From: Flavivirga aquatica
GTDB lineage: Bacteria > Bacteroidota > Bacteroidia > Flavobacteriales > Flavobacteriaceae
Reading direction: 5' to 3'
Length of the DNA: 64,000 nucleotides
NCBI RefSeq assembly: GCF_001747085.1
Contig: NZ_MDJD01000034.1
Span: forward strand, 496,001 to 560,000
A program made the position numbers and the translations under genes. The notes beneath the pieces are model-generated. The model was not told where the DNA came from, ran no database searches, and saw only the letters and a list, made by a program, of their open reading frames with translations. Shown here in pieces: positions 15,829 to 25,575 of the stretch. Positions within the stretch are counted from its first letter, which is position 1, and every line of letters starts with the position of its first letter.

Positions 15829-17109
15829 TTATGAGTATCTTATTTTTTTATATAAATTATAAATCCCTGAAAAACGATTTCTCAAAATAAATTTTATTTT
15901 TTCAGTAAATCTTTTAGGGTTATTAATTTTCTTTTCGAGTAATTGATGTATTTCTCCAGATCTAATTCTATCTAATTGAATTTTTTCTTTAGATTCATCT
16001 GTAAAAGTGAAAATGGACTTGCTACTTTTGGCTTTTTCCATAAGTTCCCACCAAAAATATTGCATGCCTTTACTTGCACTTCCATTATTTAAGTTTTTAA
16101 AAATATTAGAATAAACATTTTCATCTACATTAAAACCATAGTTATTAGGGTTTTCTCCATTTAAAATAATCCCTAAAATAGTTCTATAACATTTTTCGCA
16201 TTTACTACAGTTAAACTCACTTCTTAGCTCCGAATAACAAACTCTAAGCTTAAAATTAGTGTTTTTAGCGCTAGAAAATGTTGTAATTAAATCAACTTTA
16301 TCTTGTCTCTTTAGCTCATACCCATCATGAAATACTCTAGAGGAAGCCCAAGAAATTTTTTCATCTATTTTGGGAGTTGATCCCCAGGCAATATCAATTT
16401 GTTCCGTATAAGAAGAGGCTATATAAATATTTTTATAGGATTTAATATATGAAATAGGAGCTAAGGCACCTATAAGCGATAGGCCATGTTGCACTTTTCC
16501 CCACCAACCAATATCTTTTAGTAATAGCTCTACTTGATATGTGTAAAAAGTTCGTACGTTAGTTTCTATATATTGCTTTTCATTATTTTTTAATAATTCT
16601 TCATCTTCTATAAAACCTGTAAAACTTTGCCATTGCGAATGGTCGTCTATTTCAATATCTGCACCTAATATGGTTACAAGATCTGGTGTTTGGTCATAAA
16701 TTCTAATGTATGTCGCATAAGCATCAACACCTCCACTAAATAGCATGACAGCTTTATCTCCGTCAATTTTATTTTTAGTAACCTTGTTAACTATTAAATT
16801 TCCTGTTAGGTTATAATCTGAAAATTGTTTTTCAAATTCAATTTTTACTAATTTTAGAGCATCGAAAAAGTCTTCATCTACTTCTGGAACTTCAACATCA
16901 AACCCAGCAAACCAAGCAATAGGCATTATGCTTGATAGAAAAGGAATTACTAAAATACTATTAGGAACATCACTTACATTTTCATCATACTTAGCATAAT
17001 AAAGGTCTTTTAAGTTGAAATACTTTTGAATATTATTACCAGTAATAGCATAGTCAAAAAGAACTTTTTTACCATCATCTTTAGTGGTTATATTTTTAAG
17101 TTTAAGCAT
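15829..17109 (-). CDS. PP-loop ATPase-like protein with QueC-type cysteine cluster, in polysaccharide operon
   Basis: A 426-residue protein I cannot place in a named family. Residues 125-130 (SGGVDA) form a PP-loop like that of the N-type ATP pyrophosphatases, though the usual Ser after Asp is Ala. Four cysteines at 291, 301, 304 and 307 (CYSELRSEFNCSKCEKC) are spaced like the zinc site of QueC. The N-terminal about 110 residues and the tail after about 340 are extra. PP-loop enzymes adenylate a carboxylate or carbonyl before amination or thiolation. Because the same operon makes a UDP-hexosaminuronic acid, one possible substrate is that uronate, to be amidated; this is inference. It overlaps the flippase gene by one base. 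Confidence 0.6.
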   Translation of the reverse strand: MLKLKNITTKDDGKKVLFDYAITGNNIQKYFNLKDLYYAKYDENVSDVPNSILVIPFLSSIMPIAWFAGFDVEVPEVDEDFFDALKLVKIEFEKQFSDYNLTGNLIVNKVTKNKIDGDKAVMLFSGGVDAYATYIRIYDQTPDLVTILGADIEIDDHSQWQSFTGFIEDEELLKNNEKQYIETNVRTFYTYQVELLLKDIGWWGKVQHGLSLIGALAPISYIKSYKNIYIASSYTEQIDIAWGSTPKIDEKISWASSRVFHDGYELKRQDKVDLITTFSSAKNTNFKLRVCYSELRSEFNCSKCEKCYRTILGIILNGENPNNYGFNVDENVYSNIFKNLNNGSASKGMQYFWWELMEKAKSSKSIFTFTDESKEKIQLDRIRSGEIHQLLEKKINNPKRFTEKIKFILRNRFSGIYNLYKKIRYS

Positions 17110-18641
17110 TACCTTGATAGTTTTGTTAATTTTAAAAGCGGATTTAGTGTTTTTTTAAATAAATCTTTTTCAAAATCGATTAATCCAATATTATAAGCTA
17201 AAACGGAGAAAACAATAGAATAAATAGTTGATTTGATTATAAAATTAATCCAATCTGTTCCAGGTATTAAATTAATTACATAACCTACAGCAAAGGCTAA
17301 AATTATAGCAAAAATGGTTTTATTAAATAGTTCTTTAAAAAATCTAATAATGTTAAGTCCTATTTCTTTATGGTAATAAAAATTCATGACATTTTGTACT
17401 ATAATCCATGCCACTACAGACCCCGTTATCATACCTATTGCTTCATATTTATAAGCTAATATAGCTCCTAGAACAGTTCCTAATATCATAAAGGAAAGGT
17501 ACAAAACGGCTTTAAATCTTAATTTGTTTTTTGCTTCCAAAATTGAGTTTCCAAAACCTTGTACAAGAGGTAGAGTATAAGCTACCATAATCATTAATGC
17601 TATTAACCAAGATTGAAAACTACCATCTTCACCTAATTCGCTACCTACCCATAAGTAAACAAACTGTCTACCAAAAAGTATAAAAGCTGTTAAAATAAAC
17701 ATGAGTACAATAAAAGATAATCGTCCTATTTTTATCATCATATCTGTTAATTCTTCTCCAGATCGATTATCTACAGACATTTTTGTTGCTCTTGGTAGAA
17801 AAACACTAGATATAGCTGTAGAAAAAGCACCGTAATATGTTCCTAAAACAATACCTATTCCATAAACACTTAATACTCCTGGCGTACATATTCTTCCTAA
17901 TACCCAATGACCTGCTTTCCATTGAAACAGGGATACTAAGGCAAATACAAATATCCATGTTGAATAACTAAATATTTGTTTAATAAATTTACTTGAAAAG
18001 GAATGTAGTTTTATTTTAACTTTTAGTTTTCCAAAAACGTAATATCCTGTAATTATTATAATTAAAATATTAAAGATAGAATCAACAATTACAAGTGCAA
18101 TAGCTTTACCTCCAAGAAGTAAGACTGCTGCAACAGATAAAGATCTTAAAACATATCTTATGATATTGAGTGTTTTTGGGAAAACAAATTTTTCATAGCC
18201 ATAACATATTCCTGTTAATGAACCGCCAGGTAAACTAATTGCTAGGTTAAAAATAAATATAGTAAAAATAACTTTGGCTATTTCTAGCTCTTCAGGATTC
18301 ATTTTAGTAAAATAAGTATCGATATATCCATAGAAAATAACACCAATTATAATTACTAATGTAGAAATCCCAAGGTAGATAAGCATAGTGGTCGCAAGAA
18401 AGTTTTCTTGACCTACTTTATCTTTTTCTGCCTTATATTTTGCAACAAAACGTACTATAGTATTGTTGAGACCAAAATCTAATAAAGAAATAGTTCCTAC
18501 TAACGCACCTATTGTTAGATAAATCCCGTATTCAGACTTGCCTAAATGATTAAGAATTAAAGGAGTCATTAACAACCCAATTATATTAGTTAATATAATA
18601 GTTGCATAATTTAAAAAAGCTCCTTTTTTTAATTGGCTCAA
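17109..18641 (-). CDS. Wzx-type oligosaccharide flippase
   Basis: A 510-residue membrane protein with about fourteen helices, of the polysaccharide transporter (PST/Wzx) branch of the MOP superfamily. The N-terminal segment KKGAFLNYATIILTNIIGLLMTPLIL, then GKSEYGIYLTIGALVGTISLLDFGLNNTIVRFVAKY, is characteristic. It flips the completed lipid-linked repeat unit to the periplasm, where the EpsG-type protein can polymerise it. No ATG is available near the 5' end; a TTG at 18641 directly before the conserved N-terminus is the best start. It lies 45 bases downstream of the UDP-sugar dehydrogenase gene. Confidence 0.9.
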   Translation of the reverse strand: MSQLKKGAFLNYATIILTNIIGLLMTPLILNHLGKSEYGIYLTIGALVGTISLLDFGLNNTIVRFVAKYKAEKDKVGQENFLATTMLIYLGISTLVIIIGVIFYGYIDTYFTKMNPEELEIAKVIFTIFIFNLAISLPGGSLTGICYGYEKFVFPKTLNIIRYVLRSLSVAAVLLLGGKAIALVIVDSIFNILIIIITGYYVFGKLKVKIKLHSFSSKFIKQIFSYSTWIFVFALVSLFQWKAGHWVLGRICTPGVLSVYGIGIVLGTYYGAFSTAISSVFLPRATKMSVDNRSGEELTDMMIKIGRLSFIVLMFILTAFILFGRQFVYLWVGSELGEDGSFQSWLIALMIMVAYTLPLVQGFGNSILEAKNKLRFKAVLYLSFMILGTVLGAILAYKYEAIGMITGSVVAWIIVQNVMNFYYHKEIGLNIIRFFKELFNKTIFAIILAFAVGYVINLIPGTDWINFIIKSTIYSIVFSVLAYNIGLIDFEKDLFKKTLNPLLKLTKLSR

Positions 18642-18686
18642 ATTAGTAGGTTTTTGTTATGATTATTTATAGATTATAAATAATGT

Positions 18687-19967
18687 CTATAATCTTCCGT
18701 TTACTTCTTCTTTTAGAATACCTTTAACATCGTATAAAATTCCATCCGGGGTTAATAAAGATCTTAAATCTTCTTGAAGGAATTCATTGTGAGCTACTGT
18801 TAAAACAATAGCATCAAATTTACCTTCAGGTTTTTTCTGAACAGTTTCTAAATTATATTCGTGGTGAACTTCTTCAGGATTTGCCCAAGGATCGTATATA
18901 GTAACTTCTGTTCCAAAACTTTTTAGTTGGTTTATAACATCAACAGCTTTAGTATTTCTAACATCTGGACAATTCTCTTTAAAAGTTATTCCTAATGCTA
19001 ATATGTTTGCACCCTTAATACGAATATCGTTTTGTACCATTAGTTTGATGACTTCGGAAGCAACATATTGTCCCATACTATCATTTACACGTCTTCCTGC
19101 TAATATGATTTCTGGATGGTAACCAACTTCTTGTGCTTTTTGAGCTAAATAATAAGGATCAACTCCAATACAATGCCCGCCTACAAGACCTGGTTTGAAA
19201 GGTAAAAAGTTCCATTTTGTACCAGCAGCTTCTAAAACGGCATGTGTATCAATATCCATTAAATTGAAAATCTTAGCTAGCTCATTTACAAAAGCAATAT
19301 TAATATCTCTCTGCGAATTTTCTATAACTTTAGCTGCCTCTGCTACTTTAATAGTAGGCGCTAAATGTGTACCAGCAGTTATCACACTTGCATATAGCTC
19401 ATCAACTTTTTTACCAACTTCTGGAGTGGATCCTGCTGTAACTTTTAAAATTTTATCTACAGTGTGTAATTTGTCTCCTGGATTTATTCTTTCTGGAGAG
19501 TAACCTGCATAAAAATCTTTATTAAATTCAAGTCCACTAATTTTTTCAAGAACAGGAACACATTCATCTTCTGTAACTCCGGGATATACTGTAGATTCAT
19601 AAATAACAATATCATCTTTTTTTAACACCTTAGCTACTGTTTCACTCGATTTGTAAAGTGGTGTTAAATCTGGTCTATTATTTTTATCTATAGGAGTAGG
19701 GACTGTAACAACATAATAATTACAATCTTTAATATCTTCTAATGCTGAAGAACAAAATAGCCCTATATTATTACTTGGAGCATTCTTTAAAACAGATTGT
19801 AAAACATCTGCTTCAACTTCTAAAGTAGAATCGTTTCCTTGTAATAATTCATTAATTCTTTTTTGATTAATATCAAACCCTACAACATCATATTTTGTTG
19901 CAAATAATCTTGCTAAAGGTAAACCTACATAGCCTAATCCAATAACAGCAATTTTAATATCCTTCAT
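18687..19967 (-). CDS. UDP-N-acetylhexosamine 6-dehydrogenase (TviB/WbpO type)
   Basis: A 426-residue nucleotide-sugar dehydrogenase. It has the NAD-binding IAVIGLGYVGLPLARLFA, the NQKRINELLQGNDSTLEV stretch typical of the TviB/WbpO branch, YESTVYPGVTEDECVPVLE, and GLVGGHCIGVDPYYLAQKA with the catalytic Cys. It oxidises C6 of UDP-GlcNAc or UDP-GalNAc twice to the uronic acid with two NAD. Next to it upstream is a TviC/WbpP-type 4-epimerase, so the pair most likely makes UDP-GalNAcA as in Vi antigen and Pseudomonas O6 pathways. The symbol is left open because the substrate epimer is not proven. Confidence 0.9.
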   Translation of the reverse strand: MKDIKIAVIGLGYVGLPLARLFATKYDVVGFDINQKRINELLQGNDSTLEVEADVLQSVLKNAPSNNIGLFCSSALEDIKDCNYYVVTVPTPIDKNNRPDLTPLYKSSETVAKVLKKDDIVIYESTVYPGVTEDECVPVLEKISGLEFNKDFYAGYSPERINPGDKLHTVDKILKVTAGSTPEVGKKVDELYASVITAGTHLAPTIKVAEAAKVIENSQRDINIAFVNELAKIFNLMDIDTHAVLEAAGTKWNFLPFKPGLVGGHCIGVDPYYLAQKAQEVGYHPEIILAGRRVNDSMGQYVASEVIKLMVQNDIRIKGANILALGITFKENCPDVRNTKAVDVINQLKSFGTEVTIYDPWANPEEVHHEYNLETVQKKPEGKFDAIVLTVAHNEFLQEDLRSLLTPDGILYDVKGILKEEVNGRL

Positions 19968-19991
19968 TTTTTTATTTTGATAAAGTAATGT

Positions 19992-20990
19992 TTATTTTAA
20001 ATTTTCCCAATACCAAGTAACAGCTTCTTTTATACCACTACTAATGTCAAATTTAGGATTATAATTTAATAATTCCTTTGCTTTTTCAATAGAAGCTAAA
20101 GAATGAGGAATATCTCCAATTCTATTATCTCTATGTTTAATTTCGATATTACTTATTGAATTATCAAATTCGGATAAATACTTTTTTAATAATGTAGCTA
20201 ATTCAACTAGAGTAGTTCTTTCTCCGTAAGCAACATTATAAACGGTATTTAAAGCTTTTTGATTATCTGTAGTTAGTGCATTAATATTCATTTGTACTAC
20301 ATTATCAATATAGGTAAAGTCACGAGAATAGCTTCCGTCACCATTAATAACAGGGGATTCATGACTTATAAATTGTTGCACAAATTTAGGTATTACAGCA
20401 GCATAAGCACCATTAGGGTCTTGTCTTTTACCAAAAACATTAAAATAACGTAAACCGATAGTATCTAACTTATATGTTGTATAAAAAATATCGGCATATA
20501 ATTCGTTTACATATTTAGTAATAGCATATGGAGATAGTGGTTTGCCAATAGTATCCTCAACTTTAGGTAAAGCTTCATGATCTCCATAGGTAGATGAACT
20601 TGCAGCATATATAAAGCGTTTAACACCAGAGTCTCTAGAAGCTACTAACATATTTAAAAACCCTGATACATTAACATCATTAGTGGTAATAGGATCGTTT
20701 ATAGATCTAGGTACAGAACCTAAAGCTGCTTGATGAAGAACGTAGTCTGCATTTTCACAAGCCTTTTTGCAATCTTCAAGATTTCTTATGTCTCCTTCAA
20801 TTAATTTAAAATTAGGGTTTTTAGTGAATGGTTCAATGTTTTTATGCTTTCCTGTGGAAAAATTATCTAAACAAACAACAAAAATGTCATTATCTAGTAA
20901 AACTTCACATAAATTAGAACCAATAAATCCTGCGCCTCCAGTTATTAGAACTTGTTTACCTTTTAAGATGTTTAATTGCTCTTGGGTCAT
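19992..20990 (-). CDS. UDP-N-acetylglucosamine 4-epimerase (TviC/WbpP type)
   Basis: A 332-residue extended SDR. The NAD motif is VLITGGAGFIGSNLCEVLL, the catalytic Tyr-Lys pair is in SPYAITKYVNELYADIF, and GLRYFNVFGKRQDPNGAYAAVIPKFV is the typical sequence of the WbpP/TviC branch that prefers N-acetylated UDP-hexoses. It interconverts UDP-GlcNAc and UDP-GalNAc (or the corresponding uronic acids). It is the first gene of the twelve-gene minus-strand polysaccharide operon, 24 bases before the dehydrogenase. A -7-like box is present at 21015-21023 upstream. Confidence 0.9.
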   Translation of the reverse strand: MTQEQLNILKGKQVLITGGAGFIGSNLCEVLLDNDIFVVCLDNFSTGKHKNIEPFTKNPNFKLIEGDIRNLEDCKKACENADYVLHQAALGSVPRSINDPITTNDVNVSGFLNMLVASRDSGVKRFIYAASSSTYGDHEALPKVEDTIGKPLSPYAITKYVNELYADIFYTTYKLDTIGLRYFNVFGKRQDPNGAYAAVIPKFVQQFISHESPVINGDGSYSRDFTYIDNVVQMNINALTTDNQKALNTVYNVAYGERTTLVELATLLKKYLSEFDNSISNIEIKHRDNRIGDIPHSLASIEKAKELLNYNPKFDISSGIKEAVTWYWENLK

Positions 20991-21666
20991 TTAATTTGGG
21001 TTTATTTATTGATGGCAAATATCAAAAAAATAAATTTAACAGTTTCACTAATTTATACCAAGGACCTGTTTTTCCCGATGAAATTCAGAAATGTGTCAAA
21101 ATATCAGATTAAATAAAATAAATCCAATAAAATTGAAAAAGTATTTGTATGATTAGTTCTGAAAACACACACTTTTTTCTAAAAAAAACAAGAAATATAA
21201 TTTACTTCTTACGATTTTTTTTAAAAAATAAAAACAAAAAATCGATAATCTGCATACTTCTCCTTTTATTTAAAGCACTTAGCGTAGTTAACCGATTTTT
21301 ATCACTCTTTTAGCGAATTAACTTAAATCTGCTCTTGTTACTTTAAAACAATTACTAAATTTACACCGTAAAACACAAAATTGAATTGATTAATAGCATA
21401 TTGATTTAATTGTATTAAAAGATGGATTTAAGATATTTTCAAACTCTCGAATTTAGTCTATTATAAAAATAATAGATTTTAATATTTAAAAAAAATCATT
21501 TAACACTAATTAAGTTTAAACTATTAAAATTGAATTGATTTTGTTTTTCATGTGCAAGAGGGAAAAGTCCATAAGAATATTATTGCTATTTAACATCATG
21601 GTTAAACAAACTATGGATAGAAACTTATGCTCTAAATTTAATCATAAAAACTAAATATTTTTTGAA
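20991..21666. other. 676-base divergent regulatory region between the two polysaccharide operons
   Basis: No gene is visible. On the minus strand GATATTTGC (21023-21015) resembles the -7 box with one mismatch and would start a transcript about 20 bases before the epimerase gene. A 15-base direct repeat AAAATTGAATTGATT occurs at 21377-21391 and again at 21526-21540, on the side of the plus-strand operon. A hairpin of CGATTTTTT and AAAAAATCG lies near 21209-21244. The length and the repeats suggest regulated, divergent transcription. Confidence 0.5.
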
Positions 21667-22797
21667 ATGCTGACAAAAACAAAAATATATTTATCATCGC
21701 CACATATGGGAGTATCAGAACAAAAATTTGTTGCTGATGCATTTTCGACTAATTGGATAGCTCCATTAGGACCTAATGTTAATGGTTTTGAAAATGATTT
21801 AAAAGAATATTTAGGAGATAATAAGTATGTTGCAGCGTTAAGTTCGGGAACAGCTTCAATTCATTTAGCTTTAGAATTATTAAATGTATCTAAAGGAGAT
21901 GAAGTTTTATGTCAAAGTTTTACATTTTCTGCTTCAGCAAATCCAATCATTTATCAAGGCGCTACTCCCGTTTTTATTGATAGTGAGACTGATACATGGA
22001 ATATGTCTCCAGAATTACTTGAAATAGCAATTAAAGATAGAATTGAAAAATATAAAAAGCCTAAAGCAATAATAGCAGTTCATTTATATGGAATGCCATA
22101 TATGGCAAATGAAATTAATGCTATAGCAAAGAAATATGATATTCCTGTAGTAGAAGATAGTGCTGAAGCTTTAGGGAGTAGATACCATAATCAGGCTTGT
22201 GGAACACTTTCAGATATTGGTATTTTATCATTTAACGGTAATAAAATAATAACCACTTCTGGTGGAGGAGCTTTAATAACTGGAAGTAAAAGTTTAAAAG
22301 ATAAAGCTATTTTCTTATCTACTCAAGCTAGAGATAATGCGCCACATTATGAGCATTCATCTGTAGGTTTTAATTATAGAATGAGTAATGTTTTAGCAGG
22401 CATTGGAAGAGGACAGATGGAAGTTATAGATGATAGAGTAGAAGCTAGAAGACAAAACTTTAACTTTTATAAATCAAATTTATCGGAATATAATTCAATC
22501 AAATTTTTAGAAGAACCTAATGGATTTTATTCTAATAGATGGATTACATGTATTAAAACAGATTCATATAACCAAAGAGAGGAAATAAGACTAGCGTTGC
22601 AGAAAGACGATGTTGAATCAAGACCTCTATGGAAACCAATGCATATGCAACCTGTTTTTAAACATTGTTTACATTTTACTAATGGTGTTTCAGAAGACCT
22701 CTTTAATAAAGGTCTTTGTTTACCAAGTGGCTCTAATTTAAGTCAAGATGATTTAGATAGAGTACTTAACATAATCTCAAAAACCCCAAACTTATGA
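21667..22797 (+). CDS. DegT/DnrJ/EryC1/StrS sugar aminotransferase (PglE-like)
   Basis: A 376-residue PLP enzyme. It opens with YLSSPHMGVSEQKFVADAFSTNWIAPLGPNVNGFE, typical of PglE/WbpE-type sugar aminotransferases. SSGTASIHLALELL binds phosphate, VVEDSAEALGS holds the Asp near the PLP nitrogen, and ILSFNGNKIITTSGGGALIT holds the PLP lysine (NGNK, as in PglE). It should convert a UDP-4-keto-6-deoxy sugar to a UDP-4-amino sugar with glutamate as donor. The next gene encodes the matching 4,6-dehydratase and overlaps it by 4 bases. A PglD-type acetyltransferase that would complete bacillosamine synthesis is not adjacent. Confidence 0.88.
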   Translation: MLTKTKIYLSSPHMGVSEQKFVADAFSTNWIAPLGPNVNGFENDLKEYLGDNKYVAALSSGTASIHLALELLNVSKGDEVLCQSFTFSASANPIIYQGATPVFIDSETDTWNMSPELLEIAIKDRIEKYKKPKAIIAVHLYGMPYMANEINAIAKKYDIPVVEDSAEALGSRYHNQACGTLSDIGILSFNGNKIITTSGGGALITGSKSLKDKAIFLSTQARDNAPHYEHSSVGFNYRMSNVLAGIGRGQMEVIDDRVEARRQNFNFYKSNLSEYNSIKFLEEPNGFYSNRWITCIKTDSYNQREEIRLALQKDDVESRPLWKPMHMQPVFKHCLHFTNGVSEDLFNKGLCLPSGSNLSQDDLDRVLNIISKTPNL

Positions 22798-24743
22798 TTA
22801 ATAATTACTTTAACTATTTTACTCACCTTTCTCAAAAATATGCCTCAAAGTGGCTTGTTTTTGGTATTGATTTAGCAATTGTGCTATTAACTTTCTTTTC
22901 GGCTTATTTCATTAGGTTTAATTTTACTTTAGATTTTGATTTAAATCAATTTTTTATTCAATTACCTTTTGTTTTAGTTGTAAGTGCTATTAGTTTTTCA
23001 ATTGTTGGATCATTTAAAAGTGTTATAAGACATACAGGTTTTACAGATGTAGTAAACTTATTTAAGTCTATAGTATTAATGTCTTTAGCTTCTGTAATTT
23101 TTGTGTTATTTAACAGGTTAACAAATTTAATTTCAGGATTTACAATACCTCTTTCTATAATAGTTATTCATGCTTTGTTAAGTTTTGTAGCTCTTAGTTC
23201 AAGTAGGTTGCTTTTTAAAATGATTTATAAACATTTAAAATGTAAACTAATGGCATCTAAAAGAGTTCTTATTTACGGGACTGGAGATTCAGGAATTGTT
23301 ACTTATAATGCCTTAATTAGTAATGTGAAATCAAAGTTTCATATTGTTGGATTTATAGATGATAATTTAAAAAAGAATGGAAAATCAATAAATGGTATTT
23401 CTATTATTTCGAAAAACAAAATCACGAAGGAATATGTAAGTTCTAATAATATTGATGAAATTATTGTTGCTTCTCAAAACATCAACAATGATAACCTACT
23501 AAATTTAGTTGAATTAGATACAAAAATAACTAAGGTTCCACCTATTGAGCAATGGATTAATGGAGAACTAAACGTTAAACAGATTAAGCAAGTACAAATT
23601 GAAGACTTGTTAGGTCGTCCACCAATTGAAATAGACAATCCAAATCTTTTAAATGAATTTAGAGGAGAAACAGTTATAGTTACTGGTGCTGCTGGATCTA
23701 TTGGTAGCGAATTGGTAAAGCAATTAGCAAACCATGATGTAAAAGAATTGATTTTAGTTGATCAAGCAGAATCTGCATTGTATGATCTACAGCAAGATTT
23801 AAAACAAAACGGTAAATATAACTTTACGGCTATTGTTGCAGATATTAGAGATGGCTTAAGAATAGATACAATTTTCCAAAACCATAAACCTACTATGGTA
23901 TTTCATGCAGCTGCTTATAAGCATGTACCTTTAATGGAAAAATCACCATACGAAGCTATTAAAATTAATGTTAACGGTACCAAACTTTTGGCAGATACAG
24001 CATCGCGTTATAATGTTAAGAAATTTGTTTTTGTATCTACAGATAAGGCAGTAAACCCAACTAGTGTTATGGGAGCTACTAAGAGAATGGCAGAAATGTA
24101 TATTAGTTGCCTTCAAAAAGAAAGTAAAACTAAATTTATTACAACAAGATTTGGTAATGTTTTAGGTTCGAACGGATCTGTGATTCCTTTATTTAAAAAG
24201 CAAATTGAAAAAGGAGGACCATTAACATTGACTCATAAAGATATAACTAGATATTTCATGACTATACCTGAAGCTTCTCAATTAGTACTTGAAGCAGGAA
24301 CAATGGGGAAAGGTGGTGAAATATTCATATTTGACATGGGAGAATCTGTTAAAATTTACGACCTTGCTAAAAATATGATTAAGCTTTCTGGCCTTAGATT
24401 TCCTGATGATATTGACATTAAAATAACTGGATTAAGACCAGGAGAAAAACTATATGAAGAGTTATTAGCTAATGGAGAAAACACATTATCTACTTATCAT
24501 AAAAAGATATTAATTAGTAAGACTAGAGAATTAGATTATAGTAAAATAAAAGCAGCAATAGAAGAGCTATGTATTACTAATCGTTTCCAAAATAATAATA
24601 TTGTTATGAAAATGAAACGTTTAATTCCTGAATACAAATCTAATAATTCAGATTACGAAAGATTTGATAAAAGAGTTCAAATTTATAAAAAAGCAAAAGG
24701 TTTAAATCAAGATAAATCAGATAAATCTTACAGAAATATTTAA
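22794..24743 (+). CDS. Membrane UDP-GlcNAc 4,6-dehydratase (PglF/WbpM/CapD type)
   Basis: A 649-residue protein with four N-terminal transmembrane helices (about residues 17-150), a first Rossmann-like domain (RVLIYGTGDSGIVTYNAL, from about 155) and a C-terminal SDR domain. The latter has VIVTGAAGSIGSELVKQL, FHAAAYKHVPLMEKSP and FVSTDKAVNPTSVMGATKRMAE, where the usual YxxxK tyrosine is replaced by Met, as in WbpM, PglF and FlaA1. It removes water from UDP-GlcNAc to give UDP-4-keto-6-deoxy-HexNAc for the aminotransferase encoded just upstream. GLRPGEKLYEELL near the end is also diagnostic. A shorter paralogue lies at 30380-31450. Confidence 0.92.
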   Translation: MINNYFNYFTHLSQKYASKWLVFGIDLAIVLLTFFSAYFIRFNFTLDFDLNQFFIQLPFVLVVSAISFSIVGSFKSVIRHTGFTDVVNLFKSIVLMSLASVIFVLFNRLTNLISGFTIPLSIIVIHALLSFVALSSSRLLFKMIYKHLKCKLMASKRVLIYGTGDSGIVTYNALISNVKSKFHIVGFIDDNLKKNGKSINGISIISKNKITKEYVSSNNIDEIIVASQNINNDNLLNLVELDTKITKVPPIEQWINGELNVKQIKQVQIEDLLGRPPIEIDNPNLLNEFRGETVIVTGAAGSIGSELVKQLANHDVKELILVDQAESALYDLQQDLKQNGKYNFTAIVADIRDGLRIDTIFQNHKPTMVFHAAAYKHVPLMEKSPYEAIKINVNGTKLLADTASRYNVKKFVFVSTDKAVNPTSVMGATKRMAEMYISCLQKESKTKFITTRFGNVLGSNGSVIPLFKKQIEKGGPLTLTHKDITRYFMTIPEASQLVLEAGTMGKGGEIFIFDMGESVKIYDLAKNMIKLSGLRFPDDIDIKITGLRPGEKLYEELLANGENTLSTYHKKILISKTRELDYSKIKAAIEELCITNRFQNNNIVMKMKRLIPEYKSNNSDYERFDKRVQIYKKAKGLNQDKSDKSYRNI

Positions 24744-24790
24744 ATAAGTACTTAAATTTTAGTATTTTCCCAAATCTAAATAGTGATAAA

Positions 24791-25567
24791 ATGAATTTAC
24801 CTCTTGTAAGAAACAAATTATTAGTTGTAGGTATTTTAGTTAGTATATTTATGAGTTCTTGTACTTCTAAACAAGATGTAGTATATTTTCAAAATGCTAA
24901 AAGTTTTGAAACGATAGTAGACACTGATACTTTTAAAGCAAAACTAAAAATTGGTGATATTGTTAGCGTTTATATTTCAACACTTGATTTAGCAGTAACA
25001 AGACCTTATAACTTAGTTAGAGCTACAGGAGAACGTGGAGGAGATTTAATTGATTATTTAATTGATTCTGAAGGAAATATAGACTATCCTGTTTTGGGGA
25101 AAATTAAGCTACTTGGGTTAACTATTGAAGAAGCCAAAGCATTATTCAAGAAAAAATTTTCTGAAGGTAAATTACTAAAAGATCCTGTTGTTATTATTAG
25201 AGTAATGAACTTTAGAATAACGGTTTCTGGTGAAGTTAGAAGCCCTGGTGTATACCCTGTTTCTGGCGAAAGAATATCAATTTTAGAAGCCTTAGGAATG
25301 GCAGGCGACTTAACTATAAAAGGAAGACGAGATAATATTTTAGTTGTTAGAGATTTTAATGGTACTAAAACATATACTAGAATAGATTTAACGAATAAAG
25401 AAGTTTTTAATTCACCTGTATATTATTTAACACAGAACGATTACGTATATGTAGAGCCCAATAATTCTGCAATAAGTGCTGCTTCTGGAGACTTAAGAAT
25501 AGGAACTATAATAAGTATAACTTCTTTTATTTTAACTACTGCCCTTATATTTGTAACTAGAAACTAA
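24791..25567 (+). CDS. Polysaccharide export lipoprotein, Wza family
   Basis: A 258-residue outer-membrane export protein. The lipoprotein signal ends in SIFMSSC (Cys 24). The Poly_export domain starts with KLKIGDIVSVYISTLD and includes DSEGNIDYPVLGKIKLLGLTIEEAKALF, and a SLBB domain follows (ITVSGEVRSPGVYPVSGERISILEALGMAGDLT). A hydrophobic helix lies at the C-terminus (IISITSFILTTALIFV), as in the Bacteroidota form that lacks the long Wza amphipathic helix. It forms the channel for polymer exit and works with the Wzc protein encoded 8 bases downstream. Confidence 0.92.
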   Translation: MNLPLVRNKLLVVGILVSIFMSSCTSKQDVVYFQNAKSFETIVDTDTFKAKLKIGDIVSVYISTLDLAVTRPYNLVRATGERGGDLIDYLIDSEGNIDYPVLGKIKLLGLTIEEAKALFKKKFSEGKLLKDPVVIIRVMNFRITVSGEVRSPGVYPVSGERISILEALGMAGDLTIKGRRDNILVVRDFNGTKTYTRIDLTNKEVFNSPVYYLTQNDYVYVEPNNSAISAASGDLRIGTIISITSFILTTALIFVTRN

Positions 25568-25575
25568 ATATTAAA

